DNA from: Pleurocapsa sp. FMAR1
GTDB lineage: Bacteria; Cyanobacteriota; Cyanobacteriia; Cyanobacteriales; Xenococcaceae
NCBI RefSeq assembly: GCF_963665995.1
Contig: NZ_OY762512.1
Span: forward strand, 3,472,001 to 3,536,000
Length of the DNA: 64,000 nt
Direction of reading: 5' to 3'
Positions within the stretch are counted from its first letter, which is position 1, and every line of letters begins with the position of its first letter. Positions 43,767 through 52,666 of the stretch are shown piece after piece. Under the pieces are notes generated by a model, which was not told the origin of the DNA, searched no databases, and saw nothing but the letters and a program-made list of their open reading frames with translations. A program made the position numbers and the translations under genes.

Positions 43767-44957
43767 TTATTTGTTTGTTTGCAAAAATTGACCAATTTTT
43801 GCTGCTGCTTGACGGAGAGTTTCAGGATCTTTAACCAAGGCAAAGCGCACATATCCTTCTCCTGCTTGCCCAAAGCCTGCACCAGGAGATGCTGCCACGC
43901 CAGTTTGAGCCACTAATTTAGTACAGAAGTCAACGGATCTATGTTGCCAAAACTGAGGAAGTTTTGCCCAAATATACATGGTGGCTTTTGGTAATTCTAC
44001 CTGCCAACCAATTTCATTGAGAGCTTGAACAAAAACATCTCGACGCTGTTGAAAAGTTTGGACGGTTTCGCCTACAGACTCTTGTGAACCAGATAAAGCT
44101 GCGATCGCACCATTAAGAATTCCCTTATATTGGTTAAAATCGACAACGGCTTTGATTTGTCTCAAAGCCTGAATCAACGAACTATTGCCAATGGCATAAC
44201 CAATCCGAAATCCGCCCATATTATAGGATTTAGACAAGGTAAAAAATTCTATACTTAGTTCTTTATCAGGATCGGCTTGCAAAATTGAGGGTGCAAGGGA
44301 ATTAGGATCGGTAGAATCGCTAAATACCAGATCGACATAGGGAAAATCGTGAACGAGAACTAGGTTGTGCTGACGACAAAAGCTAACTGCTTGTTCAAAA
44401 AAAGCTAGAGGTGCGATCGCTGCTGTGGGATTATGGGGATAACTTAGCACCATCATTTTCGATTTAGCTAACGTGGCAGCAGAAATATCTTCTAAAATGG
44501 GTAAAAAATTATTGGCTGCTAAAAGAGGCATTGGATAAATCTCTCCTCCTGCTAAATAGACTCCTCCAGCATGGGAAGGATAACCAGGATCTTGTAATAA
44601 AGCGATATCTCCAGGATTAAGAATTGCCAAGGGTAAGTGTGCAGTGCCTTCTTGAGAACCAATTAGCTGTAATACCTCAGTTTCAGGATCGACAGCCAGA
44701 CCAAAACGATGGCTATACCAGTTAGCTACCGCAACCCGAAAGTCTTTGGTGCCAGCATGAAGCAGGTAGCCATGAGTATCAGGATCTTTTAAAGAGGCTT
44801 CAATCACCTTGATTGTTGAATCAGCTACAGGTAAATCTGATGAACCCAAGGATAAATCAATAATTTCCCTGCCTGAATTTTTAGCTTCAGTTTTGGCTCG
44901 ATCCATATCTGCAAATACATTGCGAGTAAGATTTTGGAGGCGATTGGCAAATTGCAT
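43767..44957 (-). CDS. PLP-dependent class I/II aminotransferase
   Basis: 396 residues of fold type I. Landmarks are IIDLSLGSSDLPV at the N-terminus, LIGSQEGTAHLPLAIL, DPGYPSHAGGVYLAGGE, the Asn of YPHNPTAAIAPL, the PLP-pyridine Asp region VLVHDFPYVDLVF, and the Schiff-base Lys in FFTLSKSYNMGGFRIGYAIG. FPY in place of AYY and the SYNMGG motif are seen in the LL-diaminopimelate aminotransferase/AlaT-like branch. The donor amino acid cannot be read from the sequence. It is convergent with nothing, and the start ATG lies 217 bp from the divergent TPR gene. Confidence 0.9.
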   Translation of the reverse strand: MQFANRLQNLTRNVFADMDRAKTEAKNSGREIIDLSLGSSDLPVADSTIKVIEASLKDPDTHGYLLHAGTKDFRVAVANWYSHRFGLAVDPETEVLQLIGSQEGTAHLPLAILNPGDIALLQDPGYPSHAGGVYLAGGEIYPMPLLAANNFLPILEDISAATLAKSKMMVLSYPHNPTAAIAPLAFFEQAVSFCRQHNLVLVHDFPYVDLVFSDSTDPNSLAPSILQADPDKELSIEFFTLSKSYNMGGFRIGYAIGNSSLIQALRQIKAVVDFNQYKGILNGAIAALSGSQESVGETVQTFQQRRDVFVQALNEIGWQVELPKATMYIWAKLPQFWQHRSVDFCTKLVAQTGVAASPGAGFGQAGEGYVRFALVKDPETLRQAAAKIGQFLQTNK

Positions 44958-45174
44958 TTAATCTCAAAATAAAATTTTAACTACGAAAACCTATTATTTT
45001 CAGCATATACAATTATCTTCAGGCTAATAATACTTTTTACTTTTTACTTGCGTATCGAAGCATTGTCAGATTAGTACTTTAGATTTGCTACGACCTAAAA
45101 ATATGGCGATTAAAAATTTCCTGAGATAAAATTGACCAGCTTTCTTAGCCGAATTCTTTATATGCGCGAGTTCG

Positions 45175-46509
45175 ATGAACACAAATTCTAGTACTTCAAC
45201 CCTGTCTTCAAAAGACAGTCTTGATTATCACAATTTAGACACTCAATCTTTGACGATAACTCAACCAAATCAATTGGACCGGCCAACTCAACAGCAGAAA
45301 AAGTCAATTGCGCGGATTTACTCAGAACAAGCGTGGATGTATTTCCAGGAGCAAAATTGGCATAAAGCCATAATTGCCTGTAAAAATGCTTTAGAAATTG
45401 CTCCTGATACTGTAGATGCCTATAAAATTTTGGGCAACATCTTGCAACGTCAGGGTAAACAAGCTGAAGCTTTAGGAGCATACGCTAAAGCACTAGCCTA
45501 TAATCCTAATTCAGCAGCCATATACGCTAATTTGGGCAGTTTGTATGCCGAACAAAAAAACTGGCAGAATGCTTTGGACTACTTTCAACAGGCTGTAATT
45601 TTAGATCCTAATCTAGCTGGAGCATATCGTAACTTGGCTCAAATTTGGGAGGAATTAGGGGATATAAACCAAGCTTTAGAATGTCTTTGTCAAGCCGTAA
45701 ATTTAGAACCTGAAATCTTAACTGCCGAAGAATATTTTAATTTTGCCCAAGAACTATATCAGCACAGAAAAACTAAAGAAGCAAGTATTTTTTACATCCA
45801 GGGAATCAAGCTAAATCCCCGGGCAAAACAAGAACTAATACAGCTAGTAAAAATTTTAGAAGAGCTAGAAGAATGGAAAAAAGCTGTATTTTACTATCAT
45901 CAGCTAATTTCCTTAGCCAGTCCGAATAGCGATCGCCAAAGCTCAATTAAAAAAGATAAGCCAATTAAAAATCTGTTGTCTCAGTCTAAATTTAAAGCCA
46001 AACGCAGAAATGTTCCACAAACTCACATAATTTCGCCATCACCAAAAAGTACTGTACCGCGATTATTACCTAAAGCAGAATCTAGTTCTTCAGCCTTAGC
46101 AGCTATACCAGCTAAAAATCCTGCATCAGAGCAACATCCTGATTCTGCTGTTGCCTGGAATAATCTGGGTAGTTTGTATGCTCAAAAACAGCAGTGGGTC
46201 AAAGCAATTAGCTGTTATCAAGAAGCGTTACAGCTTGATGCTAAATATAGTAAAAGCTATCGTAATTTGGCAAGAGTTTATCAAAAATTGGGAGAACAAC
46301 AAAAAGCTACTCTTTCTTGGTACGAGGCATTTACTTTAGAACCCAATCGCGTTAAACCTGAAGAGTATTTTAGTTTGGCAAAGAATTTACTCGAACAACG
46401 CCAAGTTGAAGAAGCGATCGCCTGTCTGCGTCGTACAATTGAGCTTAAACCAAACTTCGATCAGGCTCATTTAATTCTTGGTAAATTGCTTGAAAGCCAA
46501 GAAAAGTGA
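45175..46509 (+). CDS. TPR-repeat protein
   Basis: 444 residues. Four to five tetratricopeptide repeats fill residues ~50-215 (AWMYFQEQNWHKAIIACKNA, then AYKILGNILQRQGKQAEALG and IYANLGSLYAEQKNWQNALD). A disordered basic Ser/Pro linker follows (about 255-320), and three more repeats close the protein (about 325-440, e.g. AWNNLGSLYAQKQQWVKAIS). There is no signal peptide or membrane segment. Such two-block TPR proteins are plentiful in cyanobacteria and act as interaction scaffolds; the partner is unknown. It is convergent with vipp1. Confidence 0.85.
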   Translation: MNTNSSTSTLSSKDSLDYHNLDTQSLTITQPNQLDRPTQQQKKSIARIYSEQAWMYFQEQNWHKAIIACKNALEIAPDTVDAYKILGNILQRQGKQAEALGAYAKALAYNPNSAAIYANLGSLYAEQKNWQNALDYFQQAVILDPNLAGAYRNLAQIWEELGDINQALECLCQAVNLEPEILTAEEYFNFAQELYQHRKTKEASIFYIQGIKLNPRAKQELIQLVKILEELEEWKKAVFYYHQLISLASPNSDRQSSIKKDKPIKNLLSQSKFKAKRRNVPQTHIISPSPKSTVPRLLPKAESSSSALAAIPAKNPASEQHPDSAVAWNNLGSLYAQKQQWVKAISCYQEALQLDAKYSKSYRNLARVYQKLGEQQKATLSWYEAFTLEPNRVKPEEYFSLAKNLLEQRQVEEAIACLRRTIELKPNFDQAHLILGKLLESQEK

Positions 46510-46523
46510 TTTTGGATTCTAGT

Positions 46524-46551
46524 GTAGGGGCGATTCACGAATCACCCCTAC
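46524..46551. terminator. Hairpin between convergent TPR and vipp1 genes
   Basis: GTAGGGG-c-GATTC pairs with GAATC-a-CCCCTAC across a 2-base loop: a 12-bp stem with one mismatch. It lies between convergent stops. No T-run follows, so it may be a short dispersed repeat acting as a bidirectional barrier. Confidence 0.5.
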
Positions 46552-46566
46552 TAGGCTGTTTGCTAT

Positions 46567-47328
46567 TTACTTGTCGAGTTGAGAACGTAACTCATCTAAT
46601 TCTGCATCAATTACCGCATCTTGGGGTGCAGGTGTGTCGGCTGGCTCCAATTTTGGGGTTTCTACAGAAGTTCCAGACAATTGGGCTTTCATCGCTGCCA
46701 ATTCATCATCAACCCCACTACCTGCTTCTAAAGCTGCAAACTGCTGTTCTAGACCAGTTCCACCTAATGAGACTGCGGCTTCAGATTCTGCCTCTACCTG
46801 CATCACCTTTTCTTCCATGCGCTCAAATGCGCCCATCGCCGTGCTAGTACCAATGTTGTTCACTGAGTCCTGTAGCTGCTTGTTGGCTTTGGCAGCATTT
46901 GCCCTTGCCTTGAGCATATCTTTTTTAGTTTTTGCTTCAGAAATTTTGCTTTCCAAGGCAATTAGATTGCGTTTGAGAGTACCAACAGTACCACTTTGCT
47001 GATCGAGCTGCGCTTTTAGAGTAGCAGCGGTGTCGGCAAAAGATTTTTTGCGGACTAATGCTTCGCGAGCTAAATTCTCATCTCCTTTGGATAAAGCTAA
47101 CTGCGCCCTTTGCTGCCAGCTATCAGACTCTGTCCGATTTTTATGGTACTGTTGTTCGGTGCGTTTTTGAGTTGCGATCGCTCTGGCAACAGCTTGACGT
47201 AGCTGCACCAAATCTTCCTGCATATCAATTACCGCCTGTTCCAGTACCTTTTCTGGATCTTCGGCTTTACTGACTAGATCGTTAATATTGGATCGAACAA
47301 CTCTGCTAAGGCGATCGAATAATCCCAT
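46567..47328 (-). CDS. vipp1: Vipp1/IM30 membrane-remodelling protein
   Basis: 253 residues of the PspA/IM30 (ESCRT-III-like) superfamily. The amphipathic N-helix MGLFDRLSRVVRSNINDL and the long coiled coil (AEDPEKVLEQAVIDMQEDL to about residue 190, e.g. ALVRKKSFADTAATLKAQL) are canonical. The extra C-terminal helix after an acidic Pro linker (VIDAELDELRSQLDK) marks it as Vipp1 rather than PspA, which ends near residue 220. Vipp1 forms rods and rings and is needed for thylakoid biogenesis and membrane repair. The gene is monocistronic. Confidence 0.94.
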   Translation of the reverse strand: MGLFDRLSRVVRSNINDLVSKAEDPEKVLEQAVIDMQEDLVQLRQAVARAIATQKRTEQQYHKNRTESDSWQQRAQLALSKGDENLAREALVRKKSFADTAATLKAQLDQQSGTVGTLKRNLIALESKISEAKTKKDMLKARANAAKANKQLQDSVNNIGTSTAMGAFERMEEKVMQVEAESEAAVSLGGTGLEQQFAALEAGSGVDDELAAMKAQLSGTSVETPKLEPADTPAPQDAVIDAELDELRSQLDK

Positions 47329-47954
47329 GACTTTGTATATCCTTTAATCGTTTACAAAAAATTATAGGCTTGGCAGACTCCAGGATACTAAGCCCACCAT
47401 CAACTATTTATTAAGAACGTGATTTTACTTTTCACGTTTCTAGTGTGACATATTATCCTAGTGTACTGTCGATCTTCGAGAAAATGTACTATTACCTGAA
47501 AAACAACAAATTTTGCAGGTTGAAATTGTCCAAATTGAAGCAGTTACTATCAACCTGTAATCTATAGCAACTCTCAGAGTCATGAGGTACAGTATTTTTC
47601 CCTTTTCCCTTTGTCCTTCTTACGAAGTTTGCTCAACGGAGGGAACCTCCGCAACGCACGGCGGCTTTTGAGTAAGAGTATTCTTTCTCAAAACGCGCCT
47701 TAACTTCGCGCTTTTCCCAAACACAACCATGGTGTATCTCACCAGTACGAGAGACGCTATATTTGCAGTCTTATATATAATTTAAAATAAAAAATTCAGC
47801 CGATTTATAGTAGAAATGACATTCCCTGCTAATTCAAAAATTGAAGCAATCATAAAATATTTTTTACACAAATATAATTTATTTTTATTGTCTCAAAATA
47901 AGTTAATTAGCGAGAAAATAAAGCTAAATAATCATATAATCGCTATCAACAAAA
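47329..47954. other. Intergenic region with a covarying-hairpin repeat
   Basis: No intact gene. Bases about 47470-47562 carry an open stretch ending ENVLLPEKQQILQVEIVQIE, without a start, possibly a gene tail. TTTGCTCAACGGAGG (47628) is the second copy of a repeat in the 1541-2109 block: CGGAGG-gaa-CCTCCG (47637-47651). AAAAAATTCAGCCGATTTA recurs at 47789-47807 (first copy 12978). Confidence 0.5.
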
Positions 47955-48734
47955 TTAGTTAAAGGGATATATATAAGCAGCAAAATTTTCTTTTTCTAGT
48001 TGAGCTACAAACTTACCAGCTTGTTCTCTGTCGGTAAAAGCTCCTAAATAAATAAACACCCCTTGAGGCAAATTAACTAAAGAAATTTGTTTGACTTTTT
48101 GTCTAGCTTTAGACAAAGATTTATCTCCTGTATATTCAGTTAATATGTAGTAATATTTAGTATTAACTGCTGAAAGATTTGTAACGTCATTTAAAGGTGC
48201 AAGAGCAGGACTAATAGGCGTAATATCGGGTTTGGATTCTTTGATTAAAGTATCTTCAATCGGCTTCATTTTGCTCAATGTACTCAAATTTAAAGGCATA
48301 AATTCTTGGGCAGATAAGTCGGCATCTCCTACCGTAGATACCGCTGAATTTGTCTTTTTAGGATTGACGGCTACAGAAGCATCGCGCCAGATAACCGCAG
48401 CCGAAATCAAATTGGCAAAGAAGAGAATTGCGATCGCGCTAATTCCCCACGGACTAAGTAAGCTATCTAGCCAGTTTCTATCCTGATATTCTCCTTTAGG
48501 TAATTCTAGTGCAGATGGCTCGAAGATAGAGTTTATTCCTGTCTCCTCTGTCTTCTTCTCTAATTCGTCATTTAAAAATAACTTAGGCTTGTTTATTTCT
48601 CCCTTTTTTTTACTTCGATAAGGGTTGAAAATATTAATTGTTCCCGTAGCAAATGGTTTATGAACAATACCAGATTTTAGCTGAGTATTAACCGTCGGCT
48701 TTTGCTCTTTGTTATCCAAGCTTTTAGAAGACAT
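47955..48734 (-). CDS. Single-pass membrane protein with SPOR-like C-terminus
   Basis: 259 residues. A basic, disordered cytoplasmic N-terminus is followed by one membrane helix (about 96-116, WGISAIAILFFANLISAAVI). A disordered extracytoplasmic stretch leads to a C-terminal domain YYYILTEYTGDKSLSKARQK, then GVFIYLGAFTDREQAGKFVA and the final IYPF. LGAFxDREQAxxFVAxLxKxxFxAYI is the SPOR pattern (repeat-type fold that binds denuded peptidoglycan glycans at division sites). A role in cell division or envelope is inference from that domain. It is monocistronic. Confidence 0.72.
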   Translation of the reverse strand: MSSKSLDNKEQKPTVNTQLKSGIVHKPFATGTINIFNPYRSKKKGEINKPKLFLNDELEKKTEETGINSIFEPSALELPKGEYQDRNWLDSLLSPWGISAIAILFFANLISAAVIWRDASVAVNPKKTNSAVSTVGDADLSAQEFMPLNLSTLSKMKPIEDTLIKESKPDITPISPALAPLNDVTNLSAVNTKYYYILTEYTGDKSLSKARQKVKQISLVNLPQGVFIYLGAFTDREQAGKFVAQLEKENFAAYIYPFN

Positions 48735-48840
48735 AATTCCTAGACGATTTAAATATAAAATTAAGTCTAATTTAACTAGCGAAATGTCTAGCTTAACCCC
48801 ATATTTAAAAAATCGCTGCTGCTATGTAAATAATAAAATA

Positions 48841-49077
48841 TTAATTTCCTAAGATTAGTTTTTTTAGACGCTCAACTAAAGAAATTAATTCCTGAAGAAT
48901 CTGCTCAGAACTTATATTAAAAACAATTTGTAATAGAATAATAATGGCAGCGATCGCCAAGAAAGTTGTAATACTGGCTTTAAAAACTTTAATTGACCAG
49001 GTAAGCAACAACCACAAAATTAAAACCGCAGCGATGGGAATAATTATTTCCATAATTCTTAACCTTTGTACGGGCAA
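48841..49077 (-). CDS. Small two-helix membrane protein
   Basis: The frame encodes 78 residues, but the second Met (residue 9, MEIIIPIAAVLILWLLL) is a likelier start and leaves about 70. Two membrane helices are clear (IIIPIAAVLILWLLLTW and FLAIAAIIILLQIVF), followed by an amphipathic C-terminal helix (EQILQELISLVERLKKLIL). No family is recognised. It lies 28 bp downstream of larE on the same strand, so co-transcription is likely. Function unknown. Confidence 0.65.
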   Translation of the reverse strand: MPVQRLRIMEIIIPIAAVLILWLLLTWSIKVFKASITTFLAIAAIIILLQIVFNISSEQILQELISLVERLKKLILGN

Positions 49078-49105
49078 ACTGTCGAACCCAAAGGGCTGTT
49101 CGCCT

Positions 49106-49912
49106 CTAATTACTAATTACTGAATTTAGTTTTCCACTACGGTAGCCTTCTAGATCGAGGGTGACGTAAACAAATCCCAAATCTTGAAAAGCCTTGACTA
49201 GCTGAGGTAAATCAACCCGTTGTATAAACTGGGTAATTTCTGCTGCGGGTAGTTCAATTTTGGCAGTGTCTTCAAGCGATCGCACTCGCAAATTCTGATA
49301 GCCCAACTGGCGGAGATAGATTTCGGCTCTTCCCACCCGTTGCAGCTTAGTAACGGTAATAGCTTCACCATAGGGAAAACGAGAGCTAAGACAGGGTTGA
49401 GCGGGTTTGTCCCACCAGGCTAACCCCAGACTACGAGAAATTTCTCTCACTTCGGGTTTGCTAACGCCGACTTCAGCCAAAGGCGATCGCGCTCCTCTTT
49501 CTGTTGCTGCTTGAATTCCTGGGCGATAGTCTTGCAAATCGTCGGCATTAACTCCATCCACAACATAAGGATAGCCACGCTTAAGAGCCAGAGGTTTTAA
49601 AGTGTCGTGAAGTTCACTTTTACAAAAATAACAGCGGTTAATGGGGTTAGAAGTATAGTCAGGATTATCCATTTCATGAGTTTCCACTAGCTCATGTTTG
49701 ATGCCAATCTGTGCTGCTTGGGTTTGAGCATCAATCAATTCTTCAGGAAGTAATGAAGGGGATACGGCAGTTACAGCCAAAGCGCGATCGCCTAAAACAT
49801 CGTAAGCCAATTTAGCAACTAGAGTACTATCAACTCCTCCAGAATAGGCTATCAAAGCCTTTTCCATGCCCTGAAATAAACTTTTCAACTGTTCTAATTT
49901 CTGCTCGCTCAT
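49106..49912 (-). CDS. larE: LarE-type ATP-dependent sacrificial sulfur transferase
   Basis: 268 residues of the PP-loop ATP pyrophosphatase superfamily. The PP-loop is SGGVDSTLVAKLA (about 20-32). The LarE signatures NRCYFCKSELHDTL (with a paired Cys motif), DGVNADDLQDYRPGI and KPAQPCLSSRFPYG follow. LarE adenylates the P2CMN cofactor precursor and donates its cysteine sulfur to make the nickel-pincer nucleotide of lactate racemase. The CPCLSSR-type Cys (in QPCLSS) is the sacrificial residue. LarB, LarC and LarA are not in the window, so the gene is apparently solitary and its partner is unknown. Confidence 0.9.
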   Translation of the reverse strand: MSEQKLEQLKSLFQGMEKALIAYSGGVDSTLVAKLAYDVLGDRALAVTAVSPSLLPEELIDAQTQAAQIGIKHELVETHEMDNPDYTSNPINRCYFCKSELHDTLKPLALKRGYPYVVDGVNADDLQDYRPGIQAATERGARSPLAEVGVSKPEVREISRSLGLAWWDKPAQPCLSSRFPYGEAITVTKLQRVGRAEIYLRQLGYQNLRVRSLEDTAKIELPAAEITQFIQRVDLPQLVKAFQDLGFVYVTLDLEGYRSGKLNSVISN

Positions 49913-50010
49913 TAAAACTAACTATCCATTGCTTACTACTTTTATGGTAGCTAATCTCGATCGCAGAAGTTATATAAGCAAAAAAAATTTCTGTATTCAT
50001 TGTTTATTGT

Positions 50011-51222
50011 TCACTGATACTGAGGTATGCAAAGCGTAAAACAACTACCTTTACCCAAGCTAGAAGTTACTGTAATATCCCCTTGGTGAAGCTGGGCTAT
50101 TTTTTTCGAGACTGTCAAGCCTAAGCCAGTGCTTTCATGGTTATTAGTAATTTGCGGAAAAGGTTGAAATAGTTTGCTCAGGTTTTGAGGCGAAATACCC
50201 ATTCCTGTATCAATTACTGAAAAATGCAGCCAATCTGCTTTCAGCTTAACTTCTAGAGTTACTGAACCGCGATCGGTAAATTTGATGGCATTATTAAGCA
50301 AGTTGACCAAAATTTGCTTGAGACGAACAGAATCGGCGGTACAAAAGTCAATATTATCTTCTAAATTAAAGATTAAATTTAATCCTTTTTGTCGAGCTTT
50401 TTCTGTAACTATGAATAAAGATGCCTGACAAATTTCTGCTACAGCAAGCCTCTCTATCTCTAATATCTGCTTATTGGCATCAATCTTAACTAGGTCAAGA
50501 TAATTGTTAACCAGATCTAGCATATATCCGCTTACACTAAGTAAGGCACTAACATACTGCATCTGCTTGCAATTTAGAGTGCCATAATATTGTTCTTTGA
50601 GCATTCCTGCAAAACCCAACATAGAGGAAATAGGATTACGCAACTCATGATTTAGATGGGCAATATGCTCTTGGTTTAGCTGTTCTCGATCCAGCCAGCT
50701 TTGCCTCTCTATTTCTAGCTGCTGGATCTTCTTTTGCTGCTGTTTAATTAGATTTTGTTGATTAGCAATATTTTGTTGCTTGGCAAAATTAGATAAAGTT
50801 TTTGCCAGGATATCAGGTAATTGATACAGCTTTTGTTTTAGTACATAACCACTAACACCAGCCTGAATTAATTCTACTGCTCGTTCATCACCTAAATAAT
50901 TAGTAATCAAAATCAAAGGTGCATCTGGATATAAATGACGCCACCACTGAAGATTCTCGACTAAAGTATCAGCAACATCCTCATTTGTAGCTTGGACATA
51001 ATTATAAATAACGGCACTATATTGCTCATAAGCATAAAGTAGATTAGTATCCAATTCATTTATAGTGACAATATCATAGGTAAAATCAATTTCGGCTGCA
51101 TACAGAGAAGCTGTAATATCGTGAAAATCAGCAGGGTTAGCAGTAGCAATAAGAAGATTCACGTTGCTGAGTGCTGTTATTTTTGTTTGTAGCTGTAAAA
51201 TAGACCCAGAACTATCGGACAT
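50011..51222 (-). CDS. Histidine kinase with degenerate receiver domain
   Basis: 403 residues. Residues ~18-155 resemble a response-regulator receiver (LLIATANPADFHDI at the start, LILITNYLGDERAVELIQAG and YVLKQKLYQLPDIL near the end). But the strand that should carry the phospho-Asp reads SAVIYNYVQ, without Asp. A coiled coil follows, then HisKA HLNHELRNPISSMLGFAGML (His about 200) and HATPase boxes LVNLLNNAIKFTDRG, DTGMGIS and STGLGLTVSKKI. It looks like a kinase with a pseudo-receiver, perhaps a ligand- or protein-sensing input. There is no cognate regulator nearby. Confidence 0.85.
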   Translation of the reverse strand: MSDSSGSILQLQTKITALSNVNLLIATANPADFHDITASLYAAEIDFTYDIVTINELDTNLLYAYEQYSAVIYNYVQATNEDVADTLVENLQWWRHLYPDAPLILITNYLGDERAVELIQAGVSGYVLKQKLYQLPDILAKTLSNFAKQQNIANQQNLIKQQQKKIQQLEIERQSWLDREQLNQEHIAHLNHELRNPISSMLGFAGMLKEQYYGTLNCKQMQYVSALLSVSGYMLDLVNNYLDLVKIDANKQILEIERLAVAEICQASLFIVTEKARQKGLNLIFNLEDNIDFCTADSVRLKQILVNLLNNAIKFTDRGSVTLEVKLKADWLHFSVIDTGMGISPQNLSKLFQPFPQITNNHESTGLGLTVSKKIAQLHQGDITVTSSLGKGSCFTLCIPQYQ

Positions 51223-51520
51223 ATTAATTAATGCTTGGTAAGGTCTTAATGTGTATTAGGTGGTTTTGCTCTTATAATACCGACAAACTTCTAATTTTGA
51301 TCGGAATTTCAGATAAACTTTTGCTCAATATTTCTCGATAAAATTCTGAGTATTATTGTTGCATCAAATTTTATAGTAGTCAAAAGCTTGGTTATCTTTC
51401 AGCCTCAGAAGCAAAAGCGATTGTGTTAGTTACTCAATTCAATAGTGCCGAGGAATTTGCATAATTAAAGCATTAAAGATAATTTACCCATGAACAAAAA
51501 TTGAATTAAAGCAAAAGTCG

Positions 51521-52294
51521 TTAAAATTCTTTTTGAGCAAAAATCATCATCGAAATAGTCAATAGTAAGGCTGTATAGAGCAAACCATATAAAGCATGAC
51601 TTAAAAGATCGGTAGAACTGGGGAGCAAACCATAGACTGCTTCATTTTTTAAATCTAGCAGTGAAAGATTAGGTAACACTAGATACAGACTGGTAGTTAA
51701 ACTTTCGATGCTGGCATTTTTGCTAAGTTTACCTAGCTCTACTAGTTTTTCGCTAAAGTGTCCCATTAAATAGACACCAAAACTGAGCAGGGTAGCCAAG
51801 ATTGAACTAGTGAATACGCCAAACAAGATGGCTACAGCCACCATTAAAGCTAATTCTAAAAGCAGATAAGCCCCTGCTGTAAGCAATGCACCTGTAGGGT
51901 AGCTAATATCTGAAAAACTGAGCATGGCTAAATAAATACCCATCATAATTGTAATCATCACAGCGAGTACCGCGGTCAGCCCTAAATGCTTGCCTAATAT
52001 AAGTTCAGCGCGACTAATTGGCTTGGGTATTAACATTAACAAAGTACGCTTTTCTATTTCCTTGTTAATTAAAGCCGTACCGACAAAAATTGCCACAATC
52101 ACGCTTAAAATGGCGATCGCACCAATACCAAAGTCTAAAAGAATTTTCTCATGAGTCCCCGCAGCAATCTCTGGAATTATTCTTTGAGCCAGGAGCAATA
52201 GTAAAGTAAAGAAACCAATAAAATAGAGAATGCGATCGCGCATGACTTCTTGAAAACCATTGTTAGCGATAGTAAAAACTCTGACTACGTTCAT
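51521..52294 (-). CDS. ABC-2-type transport permease
   Basis: 257 residues with six membrane helices and the ABC-2 permease pattern. The N-terminal VFTIANNGFQEVMRDRILYF is a cytosolic amphipathic helix, followed by IEKRTLLMLIPKPISRAELIL between helices 2 and 3, the segment that contacts the ATPase. The fold belongs to the NosY/YhaP-like group with no soluble loops. No ATP-binding partner gene is adjacent, so the ATPase must lie elsewhere. Substrate unknown; glycolipid or peptide export is possible. Confidence 0.82.
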   Translation of the reverse strand: MNVVRVFTIANNGFQEVMRDRILYFIGFFTLLLLLAQRIIPEIAAGTHEKILLDFGIGAIAILSVIVAIFVGTALINKEIEKRTLLMLIPKPISRAELILGKHLGLTAVLAVMITIMMGIYLAMLSFSDISYPTGALLTAGAYLLLELALMVAVAILFGVFTSSILATLLSFGVYLMGHFSEKLVELGKLSKNASIESLTTSLYLVLPNLSLLDLKNEAVYGLLPSSTDLLSHALYGLLYTALLLTISMMIFAQKEF

Positions 52295-52666
52295 CGGCTT
52301 AAAAAAAATATTTCAGGGTTTACACTGCTATTATTCCCAAATCGATCTCAAAAATTAACGTCACTTATTAAATTTGTCAGTGATCTCTTTGACTGAAAGA
52401 GAAATCAAGACGGAGAATACTTAAAAATTAAGCTAAAAGTCAAACTTGTAGGGGTTTTTATTTAAGCAAGATACGGTTAGAAGTCAGAAGTTATCGCAGT
52501 ACGTTAACTGGTTGGGGCAGAAAAATGAACTGCTCGTAAGTAACAAGTAGCAGATGTCCTAATATAAGTACGTAGTGCTATATAGCATTTCTCGAAAGTA
52601 ATAAGAGACTTAGTTTGAAGTCAAAAGTCGAAAGTATTGCTTTTTCTCATCTGACAATTGAATAGC
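52295..52666. other. Intergenic region with repeat fragments
   Basis: No gene is seen. TGCTCGTAAGTAACAAGTAG (around 52532) is nearly identical to TGCTCGCAAGTAACAAGTAG at about 1873 in the glycosyltransferase insertion block. TAGCTTAGAGCTTAGAGC near the right edge resembles AGCT-rich runs at 31570 and 40930. Confidence 0.5.
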
